A DNA stretch of 64,000 bases, taken from Pyramidobacter piscolens W5455 (lineage in GTDB: Bacteria; Synergistota; Synergistia; Synergistales; Dethiosulfovibrionaceae). The stretch is taken from NCBI RefSeq assembly GCF_000177335.1, contig NZ_ADFP01000051.1:31702-95701 (forward strand). The letters run 5' to 3'. The position numbers and the translations under genes are program-made. Numbering within the stretch: position 1 is the stretch's first letter; each line of letters opens with the position of its first letter. The notes under the pieces were generated by a model. That model was not told the origin of the DNA. It saw nothing but the letters and a program-made list of their open reading frames with translations, and did no database searches. Shown piece by piece: positions 25,428-33,714 of the stretch.

Positions 25428-25456
25428 TGGAATAAAAAAGCGCGGCGCTGTACAAT
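25428..25456 (+). promoter_or_regulatory. Candidate promoter TGGAAT-17-TACAAT
   Basis: TGGAAT (25428-25433), a 17-bp spacer, and TACAAT (25451-25456), about 80 bp before the glycosyltransferase. The layout resembles the promoters at 19793 and 21546, with ACTGG shared with the latter. Confidence 0.5.
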
Positions 25457-25534
25457 TGCAAACGCGGCACCGGTCCCGCCAACGACCGTTCGTTTTTGTC
25501 CAGCGCCGCAACAACGACAGAAAGGGGCTCCCTC

Positions 25535-26491
25535 ATGAGCAACCCGACGATCTCTCTTATTGTGCTGTCATACAACAATTCCCAATATATCCGCGGCATG
25601 ATCGATTCGATCATCGATCAGGACTACCGCGAAATAGAACTCGTTATCAGCGACGACGGTTCCAAAGATTTTTCGGCTCGGGGCATCGAGACATACATCG
25701 CCCGCCGCTCGCCCGCAAGATCCGCAAAGACGCGCGTCAACCACAACACGACCAATCTGGGCATTGTAAAAAACGTCGAGATCGCGCTAAAACTGTGCTC
25801 GGGCAAATACGTCATGACCTTGGCCGCGGACGATGAACTGTACAGCAGCGATACGATATCCCGTCTTGTAAGCGAATTTGAAAAATTCGACGACGACGTC
25901 GGCGTTCTCGCGTCGCAGTCCGTGATGTGCGAAGAAGATCTGCGCGTCACGGACAGACTGTTTACGGAAAAACGCTTCGCGGAAGTCATAAACTCCGACG
26001 ACCTGCCGCTCTTGTTCTCGGAATTGTCCTTACAATGTTTCATCGCCGCGCCGGCAGTCGTCTTCAGGCGTTCCGCGCTCGTCAAAATCGGCACGTTGGC
26101 GGATAAATATACAATGATAGAGGACTGGCCGGCCTATCTGCGCTTGGCGCGGGCGGGAGTCCGGTTCAAATACAGGGACATTCTGTCCGTAAAACACAGG
26201 GAGGGCGGCATTTCGCACGGGAACTCAAATAATACGTTCTCGGCGTACAAAAAATACCGACGCGACTTCATCACGCTCTACGAGAATGAAATCATCCCAT
26301 ATTTAAACCTGCTGCCTCAAGAAAAAGCCGCGGAAGCAATGAGAAATTACCACGCGCACAAGCTCCACTACAAATACGTCAGGTACGAAAACATTTTGTA
26401 CGTTTTGGGCATCCGAAAAGTCATACTTCCCCCCTTGCGGTGGATCCTGCATTTCGTCGCCCGTTTTTCGACTCGGACAAAGCAGCCCTGA
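25535..26491 (+). CDS. Family 2 glycosyltransferase
   Basis: 318 aa GT-A enzyme. ISLIVLSYNNSQYIRGMIDS, LVISDDGSKDFS, NLGIVKNVEIALKLCSGKY and the divalent-metal site LAADDELY, followed by an acceptor region containing MIEDWPAYLRLARAG and KHREGGISHGN. Closely related in layout to the GT2 enzymes at 30976 and 33715 (same NNS/NLGTV/ADD and RGGGVSHGN-like motifs), so these look like paralogues of one glycan locus. AAAGGGG lies upstream of the ATG. A weak C-terminal hydrophobic segment may associate it with the membrane. Confidence 0.88.
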   Translation: MSNPTISLIVLSYNNSQYIRGMIDSIIDQDYREIELVISDDGSKDFSARGIETYIARRSPARSAKTRVNHNTTNLGIVKNVEIALKLCSGKYVMTLAADDELYSSDTISRLVSEFEKFDDDVGVLASQSVMCEEDLRVTDRLFTEKRFAEVINSDDLPLLFSELSLQCFIAAPAVVFRRSALVKIGTLADKYTMIEDWPAYLRLARAGVRFKYRDILSVKHREGGISHGNSNNTFSAYKKYRRDFITLYENEIIPYLNLLPQEKAAEAMRNYHAHKLHYKYVRYENILYVLGIRKVILPPLRWILHFVARFSTRTKQP

Positions 26492-26534
26492 CCGTCATTC
26501 ACTCAGTGGCGCCATAAACCTATTTCTTTTTTCT

Positions 26535-26582
26535 AAAGAGCGTCTTTTCCTTGCGTCATACAGAGAAAAGAGCTCTTTTTTA
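26535..26582 (+). terminator. Terminator after the glycosyltransferase
   Basis: An imperfect stem AAAGAGCGTCTTTTC with GAGAAAAGAGCTCTTT, followed on the plus strand by TTTTATTTT. Confidence 0.65.
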
Positions 26583-26602
26583 TTTTGGCGCAAAAAACGG
26601 AG

Positions 26603-27739
26603 CTACAGCACCTCGCGGAGGATTGCCAGCGCGTCGTCCCGTGAAAACGCGACGGGATTGTTGTCCATCCGCCCGGCGGTAAAAGCGTGATCGCACAGCA
26701 TTTCAAGAGCATCCGCTTTCACGCCGAAAGAAGAAAGACGCAAAGGACGAAATTGCGCGCACACGCCGTCTAGCCACGCCTGAACCCCGCCGTAAGGCGC
26801 AAACAGATCGAAGAGCTCCGCGTCGTCGGGGAAATGCCCCGCGTTTCTCCGCGCCACGGCGCCCAGCGTCATGGCCGCCGCCAATCCATGGGGGACATTG
26901 AAGAACATCGTCAGCGGATACGAAAGCGAATGACACGCCGTCGTCCGCGTCTGCGAAAAAGCCAGCCCCGCCAGCACTGACGCGCAGCAGAGTTTTTCGC
27001 GTAATTTCATATCCTGCGGCCGCGCAAGCAACGGTTCGAGAGAACCGAGGATCATCCCGATCGACTGCGACGCCAGCGCCCGCACCAGCGGAGAAGTGCG
27101 CTTTGACCAGTACGCCTCGACGGCATGCGACAGCGCGTCGAGCCCCGTGCTCAAAGTGACCGGAGGAGAAAGCGTCAACGTCAGTTCCGGCACGATGTAT
27201 GCCGCCCGCGGTTTGAGCATCGGCGCGTCGACCGAATACTTTTTCTTTTCATCGAGATCCCAGATCGTCCCCCACTGCGTGAGTTCCGACCCCGTTCCCG
27301 CAGTGGTCGGGATCGCGACGATCGGAAGAAACGAATCGCGAAGGCGATAGCTGTGCCGCCGAACGCCCTCGACGATCTGCGCTTCGTCAGGGATCGATTC
27401 GGGATCGTAAAAAGCGCTGATGCCTTTGGCAAGATCGATGATGCTGCCGCCTCCGAGCGCGGCAATACCGTCGATCGGCTCGCCGGCGAACTTCAACAGC
27501 GCTTCGCAGATATCTTTCGGCGTCGGATTATTCGCCGACGCGGTTACAACGTTCACGACGGCGCGCTCCCGCATCGCCTCGATGAGCGGCGCCAGCCTCC
27601 AACGCTCCAACGCCGACGGACTTGCCAAAAAGAGGATACGCGAACAGGGAAGAGCCGAAAGTCTGTCTTTCAGCTCTTCCTTGTTCATAAACGCCACGGC
27701 GGCGGCGCACAGCGGATCGAAAAGAGCCTGTCCAGCCAT
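26603..27739 (-). CDS. Iron-dependent alcohol dehydrogenase, probable phosphonoacetaldehyde reductase
   Basis: 378 aa group III Fe-ADH. GIAALGGGSIIDLAKGIS near residue 90, PTTAGTGSELTQW near 145, then metal ligands in GLDALSHAVEAYW and CHSLSYPLTMFFNVPHGLA. The Fe-ADH immediately follows PEP mutase in an operon with phosphonopyruvate decarboxylase; in phosphonate clusters this enzyme (PhpC type) reduces phosphonoacetaldehyde to 2-hydroxyethylphosphonate. Substrate is therefore inferred from context, not from residues. No AEP transaminase is present. ATG at 27739 was chosen; a TTG at 27751 is possible. It is the last gene of the operon. Confidence 0.82.
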   Translation of the reverse strand: MAGQALFDPLCAAAVAFMNKEELKDRLSALPCSRILFLASPSALERWRLAPLIEAMRERAVVNVVTASANNPTPKDICEALLKFAGEPIDGIAALGGGSIIDLAKGISAFYDPESIPDEAQIVEGVRRHSYRLRDSFLPIVAIPTTAGTGSELTQWGTIWDLDEKKKYSVDAPMLKPRAAYIVPELTLTLSPPVTLSTGLDALSHAVEAYWSKRTSPLVRALASQSIGMILGSLEPLLARPQDMKLREKLCCASVLAGLAFSQTRTTACHSLSYPLTMFFNVPHGLAAAMTLGAVARRNAGHFPDDAELFDLFAPYGGVQAWLDGVCAQFRPLRLSSFGVKADALEMLCDHAFTAGRMDNNPVAFSRDDALAILREVL

Positions 27740-27751
27740 TTTCGCGAGCAA

Positions 27752-29047
27752 TCACTGCTGCGGGATCAGCGTCAGGATCTCCTTGATGGAGATGCAGTTG
27801 TCGTCCACTTCCTTGCAGCGGTGCGCTTCAAGAATCATCTCGGCCGTTTTCTGCATGGCTTTGAAACTGCTGCGGATCAGGTGATTGGCATAAATGACGA
27901 TATTGACGCCGCGTTTGGCGAATTCCTCTTCCGTAACGGCGTTGAAGGAAGTCGGGACGACGATCAAAGGCGTCGTTCCGTCTTTCTCGCGGAACTTGGC
28001 GCAGAATTCGAAGATCTCGTCAGGAGCTTTTTTGCGCGAGTGGATCATAATTCCGTCGGCACCGGCGGCGACGAATGCAAAAGCTCTCCGCAGGGCGTCT
28101 TCCATGCCCTGCTCGAGGATCAGACTCTCGATCCTAGCGATGATCATGAAGTCCTTGGTCCGCAAAGCCTTTTTGCCGGCGGCGATTTTGGCGCTGAAAT
28201 TCTCGATGCTGTCCTGCGTCTGTTTGACTTCGGTGCCGAAAAGCGAATTTTTTTTCAGCCCCACTTTATCCTCGATGATGATCGCCGAAACGCCCATGCG
28301 CTCAAGCGTGCGCACGTTGTAGACGAAATGTTCCGTCTTGCCGCCGGTATCACCGTCAAGGATGATCGGCTTGGTCGTCACTTCCATGATCTCGTCGATC
28401 GTCTGCAGGCGCGAGGTCATATCGACCAGTTCGATATCCGGCTTGCCCTTGGCGGTCGAATCGCAGAGACTGGATACCCACATCGCGTCAAACTGGCGCG
28501 CCTGTCCGTTTTCGACCACGCATGTCTTCTCGACGATCAGTCCCGTGATGCCGTTATGCGCTTCGAGAACCGACACGGGCTTTTTGATGGCAAGCAGTTT
28601 CTTCAGACGGCTGCGGCGCACGTCAGGCAGCGAAAGCGTCTCGCGAACACTGGAATCGAGCAGCTTGTGACTTTCGTCGTCGGAATAAGGATACTCGACA
28701 AGTTCGCCTCCGTACTCTCCAAGCAGAGCGATGACTTCCTCTCGGATTGGCTTCTGCGCCCCCTCCAGCCAATCGTCGCCATGCACGACGTAATCAGGGC
28801 GCAGCCTGCGGACGTTCTCGGCATAGCTCAGAGAATCCTGCGGAACGACTTCACTGACTCCCTTCAGATTTTCAATAATCGACTTGCGTTCCTCGTAAGG
28901 CAGCAGCGGATAACGGCGATAACTGGCAACCGCCGTGTCGGTAAGCACGCCGGCGGTCACGCGCCCCAACTGGGCCGCTCTTTCTAAGATCCTGATGTGA
29001 CCGCCATGAATAACATCGGTACCAAAACAGATATAAACGCTTTTCAT
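27752..29047 (-). CDS. pepM: Cytidylyltransferase-like/phosphoenolpyruvate mutase fusion
   Basis: 431 aa, two domains. Residues about 1-130 are a nucleotidyltransferase-like fold with the HxGH-type motif GTDVIHGGHIRIL and PDYVVHGDDW. Residues about 140-425 are PEP mutase, with MWVSSLCDS, ILDGDTGG (metal-binding Asp) and the diagnostic EDKVGLKKNS motif, which distinguishes PEP mutase from isocitrate-lyase relatives. The mutase converts PEP to phosphonopyruvate, the committed step of phosphonate biosynthesis. Such N-terminal nucleotidyltransferase fusions are known and suggest activation of the final phosphonate as a CMP derivative. ATG at 29047 is preferred over the GTG at 29059. Confidence 0.93.
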   Translation of the reverse strand: MKSVYICFGTDVIHGGHIRILERAAQLGRVTAGVLTDTAVASYRRYPLLPYEERKSIIENLKGVSEVVPQDSLSYAENVRRLRPDYVVHGDDWLEGAQKPIREEVIALLGEYGGELVEYPYSDDESHKLLDSSVRETLSLPDVRRSRLKKLLAIKKPVSVLEAHNGITGLIVEKTCVVENGQARQFDAMWVSSLCDSTAKGKPDIELVDMTSRLQTIDEIMEVTTKPIILDGDTGGKTEHFVYNVRTLERMGVSAIIIEDKVGLKKNSLFGTEVKQTQDSIENFSAKIAAGKKALRTKDFMIIARIESLILEQGMEDALRRAFAFVAAGADGIMIHSRKKAPDEIFEFCAKFREKDGTTPLIVVPTSFNAVTEEEFAKRGVNIVIYANHLIRSSFKAMQKTAEMILEAHRCKEVDDNCISIKEILTLIPQQ

Positions 29048-29065
29048 CGAAGGATACACGCCCTT

Positions 29066-29785
29066 TCATTCTTTTGGCAATTTCGCCATTTTGCTGCGGA
29101 TCAGGAAAAGATCCCGTTCATTGTCGATTTCACAGCAGAGGTCGTCTTTGACGTCCAACGGCTTCAGTTCCAGTTCCGGCAGGACTTCGTTCAGGGCGAC
29201 TTCCGCGTAACACGCTCTTTTGCCGCTCTCGCAGAAGGCAATAATGTTTTCAAGCCAGCGGCGCCAGCTGCTCCGCGACAAACGATACAGCGGCTGCGCC
29301 GTCAGGGCGCTGTCAAAAAATTCAACGCCGACCTTGAGGATACGCCCATTTTGAACGACAGCTTTAAAGTCTTTCTGCGGAAGCGGCGCCGTCGAACTGA
29401 CGGTCATGCAGTTTTCGACGCTGTTCAGCACCGACGCCAGCACGGCATCGGAAAACACCAGATCGCCGTGCATAAGGACGATTTCGTCGTCGAGAAGAGA
29501 ACGCGCCTGATAAATTGAATAAATGTAGTTGGTCTGAGCGTACTCCGGATTATGTACGAAATTCAGCTTCAGCGGCAGTTCCAGATCTTTGCAGTAAGAC
29601 TGCAGCAAACGCTCGAACGGCCCCGTAGTGATAACCGCTTCTCTTACCCCCGCGGCCGCCAGCTGGCAGAGCTGGCGGCTGAGGATCGTCTCGCCGTCAA
29701 GCAGAGGCGTCATACATTTTGGATGGTCTTTGACAAGCGTTCCCATCCGTTTTCCGATACCCGAATTCAGTATCAGCGCCTTCAT
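29066..29785 (-). CDS. Nucleotidyltransferase, probable CMP-phosphonate or LicC-like cytidylyltransferase
   Basis: 239 aa GT-A-like nucleotidyltransferase. MKALILNSGIGKRMGTLVKD holds the nucleotide loop (with NSG replacing the usual AAG), then KCMTPLLDGETILSRQL, ITTGPF and LMHGDLVF (metal Asp). Similar in size and layout to LicC phosphocholine cytidylyltransferase and to PntC, the phosphonate cytidylyltransferase. Between ppd and pepM it most plausibly makes CMP-2-hydroxyethylphosphonate or another CMP-phosphonate; this is inference from context. It starts 5 bp after the ppd stop. Confidence 0.78.
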   Translation of the reverse strand: MKALILNSGIGKRMGTLVKDHPKCMTPLLDGETILSRQLCQLAAAGVREAVITTGPFERLLQSYCKDLELPLKLNFVHNPEYAQTNYIYSIYQARSLLDDEIVLMHGDLVFSDAVLASVLNSVENCMTVSSTAPLPQKDFKAVVQNGRILKVGVEFFDSALTAQPLYRLSRSSWRRWLENIIAFCESGKRACYAEVALNEVLPELELKPLDVKDDLCCEIDNERDLFLIRSKMAKLPKE

Positions 29786-29790
29786 ATCCG

Positions 29791-30921
29791 TTACCGCAGC
29801 TCTTTCAGATACGCCATGAAACCGTCGCGGTTCTCCATAGCGCTTGTGGTAGGACGGCCCAGGTCGGCGCGGGCGCCGATCGCCGTCTTCGCCTCGATGA
29901 ATGTCAACTCATCGGCGTTTCGGGCGTCCTTCAAGGCTGCATCGAGCTCTGCAAACGTGCCGACGGTTTTGACATTGACATAGCCGCAAGCCTCGGCGAC
30001 CTTGGCAAGACTGGCGGAACGCGCCACAGTCGGCAACCCGCCGACGCTTTCGTGCGCACCGTTGTTGATGACGATGTGCACAAGGTTACGGGGGCGCTGG
30101 GAACCGATCACCGCAAGAGCGCCCATGTGCATCAGCGCCGCGCCGTCGCCGTCGATGCACCAGATCTTGGTATGCGGCTTGCTCAAAGCGATCCCCAACG
30201 CGATGGAAGAGCTGTGCCCCATCGAACCGACCGTCAGGAAATCGTACTTGTGCGGCTGGCCGTTCCGGACGCGAATTTCAAAAAGCTCGCGCGACGCCTT
30301 GCCCGTTGTGGAAACGATCGGATCTTCTCCGGAAAACGCGGTAATATGACGAATCACTTCTTCGCGTGTCATCGTGAAATCGTTTTTAAAAGAAACTTTT
30401 TCGTCATAAGTTAAGGCTTCTTTGGCGATGACAAACGCCACGCTTTTGCCGGCGGCCAGGAGCGGCTGAAATTCCGCCATTTGAGCCGCAAGCTCCTGTT
30501 CCGTCGTGTCTTTGCGCACGACAAAAGAGGCGATGTCCATGACTTTCAGAAGATCCAGGGTAACCGCGCCTTGAAAAATATGCTGCGGCTCGTCCTTGAG
30601 CCCCGGCTCCCCGCGCCATCCGATCACGAAAACGCAGGGAATTCCGTAAACTTTGTCGTTGAGAAGCGAAGCGACCGGATTGACGACGTTGCCCAAGCCG
30701 CTGTTCTGCATGTAGACGACCGGAACCTTGCCCGTCGCCAGATAATACCCTGCCGCCAGAGCCGTGCAGTTCCCTTCGTTCGCGGCGATGATGTGATCCG
30801 ACGAAATACCGCAGTTCTTATAGAGATAGTTGCACAGCGCCTTCAGCTGCGAGTCGGGAACTCCGAGAAAATGGGACGACGCTATTCTTTGGAGCTGCGC
30901 GATGAACGATGAGATTTGCAT
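29791..30921 (-). CDS. ppd: Phosphonopyruvate decarboxylase
   Basis: 376 aa thiamine-diphosphate enzyme producing phosphonoacetaldehyde, which pulls the unfavourable PEP mutase reaction forward. FLGVPDSQLKALCNYL, the catalytic ANEGNCTALAAGYYLATG, QNSGLGNVVNP, and the ThDP motif GDGAALMHMGALAVI...NNGAHESVGG are all typical of Ppd. ATG at 30921 has AGGAG seven bases upstream; a GTG 18 bp earlier is less likely. Part of the ten-gene minus-strand operon. Confidence 0.95.
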   Translation of the reverse strand: MQISSFIAQLQRIASSHFLGVPDSQLKALCNYLYKNCGISSDHIIAANEGNCTALAAGYYLATGKVPVVYMQNSGLGNVVNPVASLLNDKVYGIPCVFVIGWRGEPGLKDEPQHIFQGAVTLDLLKVMDIASFVVRKDTTEQELAAQMAEFQPLLAAGKSVAFVIAKEALTYDEKVSFKNDFTMTREEVIRHITAFSGEDPIVSTTGKASRELFEIRVRNGQPHKYDFLTVGSMGHSSSIALGIALSKPHTKIWCIDGDGAALMHMGALAVIGSQRPRNLVHIVINNGAHESVGGLPTVARSASLAKVAEACGYVNVKTVGTFAELDAALKDARNADELTFIEAKTAIGARADLGRPTTSAMENRDGFMAYLKELR

Positions 30922-30975
30922 AACATTACTCCTGACCATATTGAAATATTTGACAAAGCATTATTCAAGAGACAT

Positions 30976-32160
30976 TTAACCACCGTCACGAATACAGCGA
31001 ATCAATTTTCTTACGTGTATGAACACACATCCCGCCATCAAGACGAAAATGCCTAAATACAGGCTCTCTTTAAATAAACGCTCGAGAGACTTTATATCCG
31101 TACTGAGCACAAACAGAGCGGCTAACATGGCAACAAGCGCAACGTAGATTTTCGTCGCGCTTATGTTTGGAAACAGCAACAGATTCTTAGTGAGTGAATA
31201 TCTCACAACTTCGCGCCCTAAATCGAATAAAAAATCCGGGCGTCGCACTATAAAGGCCAAGATTTTCAAAAACGATAGTTTTCTGAGAGCCAACAGTCTT
31301 AATTTCGTTAAAGAACGCTGTTCCCATTGCAGCCTCTCAAGAAAGGCCTTTTTGTCTTCGGGCAGAAGCTCGTCCAGATACGGCAGAATCTCCCGCTTGA
31401 ACATCAACTGTTTGTCTTTGTAGAATTGTTCGACAACCTCTATCGGATAATCACCTGAATTATTGGCGATTCCTCCTTCAACATGCAGAACGGTACATTT
31501 ATCCATGTACACTGGCACGATCCCTTTGCGAGCCATCCGCTGGAACGTGTGCATGTCCTCCGAATATTTATAAGCGGTATCGTAGGCGTCGACTTCCCGT
31601 CCAAAATCCCGTCTGTAACACGAGGAAAGGGAGATCAAAAGACATCTGTGAGAGAGGCGGCTGAAAAGCCGTTTGGCATCTCGCGACAGCAGATCGAGCT
31701 TATCCCGGAACGTCATGTGATAGCCCGTTACGTTCAGCTCGGAATCCGTTTTTGCACACTGCGCGCACACAATCAACGGCTCATAACCGTACATTCTGAA
31801 CGTGAACATATAATCAGAGATGACAGAGTCGTAAGCAAAGAGATCGTCCGCTCCGAGATTGATGTAATAGTCGCCTTGGTATACCGCCAGAGCCTTGCGC
31901 AGATTTTTGACAGTGCCGAGGTTTTTCTGCGCCGTCAGGATTTGGACGTTCTTTATATTTTTCTTCTTATGCGTATCTATGTACTCGCGGGTCGCCTCGG
32001 CAGCCTTCGAATCGAAATCATCCGAGGCGTCGTCCGCAACGATTATTTCAATCGCCGGGTAATCCTGCTTCATGATGGAGTCCAGGCACCTCGTAAGATA
32101 CCGGCCGTTCTGATAACTCAAAACGATAACGCTGACAAGAGGATATTGAACCTCGCTCAC
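30976..32160 (-). CDS. Family 2 glycosyltransferase with C-terminal membrane hairpin
   Basis: 394 aa. GT-A domain with VSVIVLSYQNGRYLTRCLDS, IIVADDASDDFDS, NLGTVKNLRKALAV and the DxD-like LGADDLFAYD. A helical linker precedes two C-terminal TM segments (about residues 330-350 and 363-385). It overlaps the upstream TagF-like gene by 4 bp. The N-terminal half is typical of teichoic- or capsule-type enzymes; the TM hairpin probably anchors it at the inner face of the membrane, where the lipid-linked acceptor is built. The gene is more AT-rich than the housekeeping genes. Confidence 0.88.
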   Translation of the reverse strand: MSEVQYPLVSVIVLSYQNGRYLTRCLDSIMKQDYPAIEIIVADDASDDFDSKAAEATREYIDTHKKKNIKNVQILTAQKNLGTVKNLRKALAVYQGDYYINLGADDLFAYDSVISDYMFTFRMYGYEPLIVCAQCAKTDSELNVTGYHMTFRDKLDLLSRDAKRLFSRLSHRCLLISLSSCYRRDFGREVDAYDTAYKYSEDMHTFQRMARKGIVPVYMDKCTVLHVEGGIANNSGDYPIEVVEQFYKDKQLMFKREILPYLDELLPEDKKAFLERLQWEQRSLTKLRLLALRKLSFLKILAFIVRRPDFLFDLGREVVRYSLTKNLLLFPNISATKIYVALVAMLAALFVLSTDIKSLERLFKESLYLGIFVLMAGCVFIHVRKLIRCIRDGG

Positions 32161-33680
32161 TTTGCTCTCTCCCTTCGCCCCTCATTCTGCAGGGAAATGA
32201 ACAGCGATTCCGCGCGCCGTTGGAGGTCAGCATCCATTTCCTTCAATACATAATCGCAAATCCGCTCGCTCACACGACCGTCCGAATGTCCCAGAATCCT
32301 ATTGAACGACTGAACGGACGCGGCGCGCATTTCCGCGGTCTGCCCCGTCCGCACCGCTTCCAAAAAGCTGATAATATCTTCCGGTCCTTCCGCTTCAACA
32401 ATGCCTTCGAGATATTCTTCATGCGACACACGTTCTCCGCCCGGCTTCGACGTATAGAGCACCGGATTGCCGGAAGCACGATATTCAAGCAGGAACGTCG
32501 TCGCGTCGCTGATCATCGCCGTCGAAGCGCTGAACGCATCGAGATAATCCGGCTGTTTATCGATGATGATATTGTCATATTTGGCAAGTCCATTCAGCGT
32601 TTTCTTGAAATCTCTGACGACTTCCTGACTCTGTTTCATAATACGCTGCCAGAAAATGGGGTGCGGGCGCCATATCAGAACGATGTCGTTATGCTGCTTG
32701 AAGTACTCGAAAACTACGTCTTTGTACAAAAAATACGTGCCGACTCCCACATCCTCTTCAATGCTGAAATGCGTGTTCCACAGGACGGCGGGCCTTCCCT
32801 TGACGGCGTCATGCCAGCAGTTGGACGATCGGGCGTGCGAAGCGTCATAAGCGATGTCGAATTTAGGATGGCCGATGGTCATCACGTTTTCCCCGTTCCT
32901 GTAGCCATACCGGGCGTGCATTTTCTTGTAGATATTGCTGTAGCCGATGATACGCCAGAAGTGATAAAACGGGGCAAGCTGATAAAAATATTTGATCAGC
33001 TCCTTGCCGCCCTGTGTGTCGAGACAATAGGGAACATACACCGTATAGGGCGTGTGCTTCTCCACGTCGTTTACCTGAAAATACGGCATATTTCCCCGGC
33101 AATAATAAGGTTTCATGAAGAACACGATGTCCGGCGACTCCACAGCTATATTGTATTCGTACATAGAAAACGCTTCTCTATATCCAGCGTTTCTGTAATC
33201 ATTAAGCATCGACTTGTAAAAATTCAAGTCGTAAAACACATTGGCAAAGTGCATGTTGATCGAATAGCTCACAATGATCTGCGCGTCAATATGTTCCAAC
33301 TTTGAAAGATGGTCGTAAATCGGCTTGAACGAAGGCCAACAGGAGTATTCGTGCGTCAGGAACGCTATTTTTATATTCTTCTCATCATCTTTCAGGTCGT
33401 TCGTTTTTTTGGCTAAATATTCTTGCAGCAACGCGGGACGATCCGCCGCGTTGCGCTCTATCACGTCAGCCAGTTCATGCAGCGCGCACAGAAGAGCGAT
33501 GTTGCTTTCCGACGCCGGTCGAGTCGTCGGCGAAAATTTCATCGCGGCACATTTTTCGCGCAATATGCCTTCATATTGGCACAAGTCTTGAGCCATGCCA
33601 AGAAGTTTCGACGGTTCCGCAGCACGGTCGCGCAGGATCCCGTATATACACGCCAGAAATTTCGCGTCTGAATAGTTCAT
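32157..33680 (-). CDS. CDP-glycerol glycerophosphotransferase-like (TagF/TagB family) protein
   Basis: 507 aa. The C-terminal half carries the Glyphos_transf pattern: IGHPKFDIAYD, VLWNTHFSIEE, the catalytic-region His in IWRPHP near residue 340, and the nucleotide-binding DAFSASTAMISDATTFLLEY followed by NPVLYTSKPGG. TagF/TagB enzymes move a glycerol- or ribitol-phosphate from CDP-polyol onto a glycan. No CDP-glycerol synthase is obvious here, but CMP-phosphonate enzymes sit in the same operon, so transfer of a phosphonate from a CMP donor is an attractive inference. The N-terminal 110 residues are unrecognised helices. It is in an operon with two GT2 genes. Confidence 0.82.
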   Translation of the reverse strand: MNYSDAKFLACIYGILRDRAAEPSKLLGMAQDLCQYEGILREKCAAMKFSPTTRPASESNIALLCALHELADVIERNAADRPALLQEYLAKKTNDLKDDEKNIKIAFLTHEYSCWPSFKPIYDHLSKLEHIDAQIIVSYSINMHFANVFYDLNFYKSMLNDYRNAGYREAFSMYEYNIAVESPDIVFFMKPYYCRGNMPYFQVNDVEKHTPYTVYVPYCLDTQGGKELIKYFYQLAPFYHFWRIIGYSNIYKKMHARYGYRNGENVMTIGHPKFDIAYDASHARSSNCWHDAVKGRPAVLWNTHFSIEEDVGVGTYFLYKDVVFEYFKQHNDIVLIWRPHPIFWQRIMKQSQEVVRDFKKTLNGLAKYDNIIIDKQPDYLDAFSASTAMISDATTFLLEYRASGNPVLYTSKPGGERVSHEEYLEGIVEAEGPEDIISFLEAVRTGQTAEMRAASVQSFNRILGHSDGRVSERICDYVLKEMDADLQRRAESLFISLQNEGRRERAK

Positions 33681-33714
33681 GCTGTTCCCCTTTCAGCGAA
33701 TCGCTGCCAATCGA

